From: Breviolum minutum Mf 1.05b.01
Lineage: Eukaryota > Sar > Dinophyceae > Suessiales > Symbiodiniaceae
Assembly (NCBI GenBank): GCA_000507305.1
Contig: DF239875.1
Span: forward strand, 92,229 to 156,228
Length of the DNA stretch: 64,000 nt
Direction: 5' to 3'
Every line of letters begins with the position of its first letter. Within the stretch, counting starts at the first letter, position 1. This document shows positions 63,691 through 64,000 of this stretch, in pieces. Position numbers and translations under genes: made by a program. Below the pieces are notes generated by a model. The model saw only the letters and a program-made list of their open reading frames with translations. It made no database searches and had not been told where the DNA came from.

Positions 63691-64000
63691 ATGGCCACAA
63701 GGTGTGAGATGGTTGTCCACCTTCTCCACCAAAAAAACCCACGGTTTCTGCTTATCCAAGGTCCTTTCATATCGAGCCCTATGGCAACCGCTCAGCCAAG
63801 ACGTGTGGAGTCCAAAGGGGTATATCGGTATATCTTCATCATCCCCGGAAATCACGCATGCATTCTCCAGTTGGCATGCAAGATTTGTAGTGAAAGGTCG
63901 CCAATGCTATATAATATCACGTGTGTTTATAGATGGATATGATATGATATGATCTGTGTGGTAACCCTTTGTTTCAAAAACCCTTCCCACATACTTCAGT

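Overview
This window looks like nuclear DNA from a eukaryote with very intron-rich genes, most likely a dinoflagellate or close relative. The evidence is that coding sequence occurs only as short GC-richer islands (about 25-200 bases) ending in AG before and GT, GC or GA after; every confidently assigned island reads on the + strand; and the AT-richer DNA between them is packed with short terminal-inverted-repeat (TIR) elements. There is no bacterial-style operon, rRNA, tRNA or CRISPR array that I can support. The lineage is an inference.

The centrepiece is one giant gene for an ABC1/COQ8 (ADCK, UbiB) family atypical kinase. I can follow it from about 15.6 kb to at least 38.9 kb, probably 40.5 kb, as about 30 exons. 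Read in order, the islands give the family's core: the Ala-rich loop AAAS, the lysine strand VVKVLRP, the ECD...ERQN helix, VLTMERIEG, the catalytic HADLHCGN and the metal-binding FIDFG. Codon phase matches across nearly all adjacent exons. I could not find the expected N-terminal KxGQ motif.

Other + strand islands form further genes. From 0 to 13.1 kb there is a set of exons, including a WD40-like pair, ending at a stop near 13119. From 40.5 to 51 kb there are several strong exons of unknown genes. From 52.0 to 57.5 kb a chain of phase-matched exons encodes an unknown protein, with one TIR element inserted in its last coding stretch. From 57.9 to 59.5 kb three phase-matched exons end in a trypsin-like GGWSGG segment. 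From 60.4 to 62.6 kb five phase-matched exons could encode a complete protein of about 120 residues. Another gene begins near 63.1 kb.

The introns and intergenic DNA are built from recurring small inverted-repeat families. Family A has ends CTAGGTGGTGG / CCACCAACTAG and usually 4-bp target duplications. Family C has ends CTGTTGATGG / CCATCAACAG. Family E has ends CTGGTTGTTTAGG / AACAACCAG. Each carries a GT just inside its left end and an AG at its right end, so a single insertion supplies a whole intron, and several copies abut exons exactly. This is the behaviour of 'introner' elements. Families B and D are hairpins without an obvious splice role; B keeps its stems paired while the stem sequence varies between copies. 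A 111-base N gap at 2517-2627 is flanked by poly-G and looks like an assembly artefact.

All exon models come from reading frames, splice-like dinucleotides and phase consistency only; no transcript was available. Stretches not listed hold only AT-rich sequence, partial or degenerate copies of these repeats, or nothing I can interpret.
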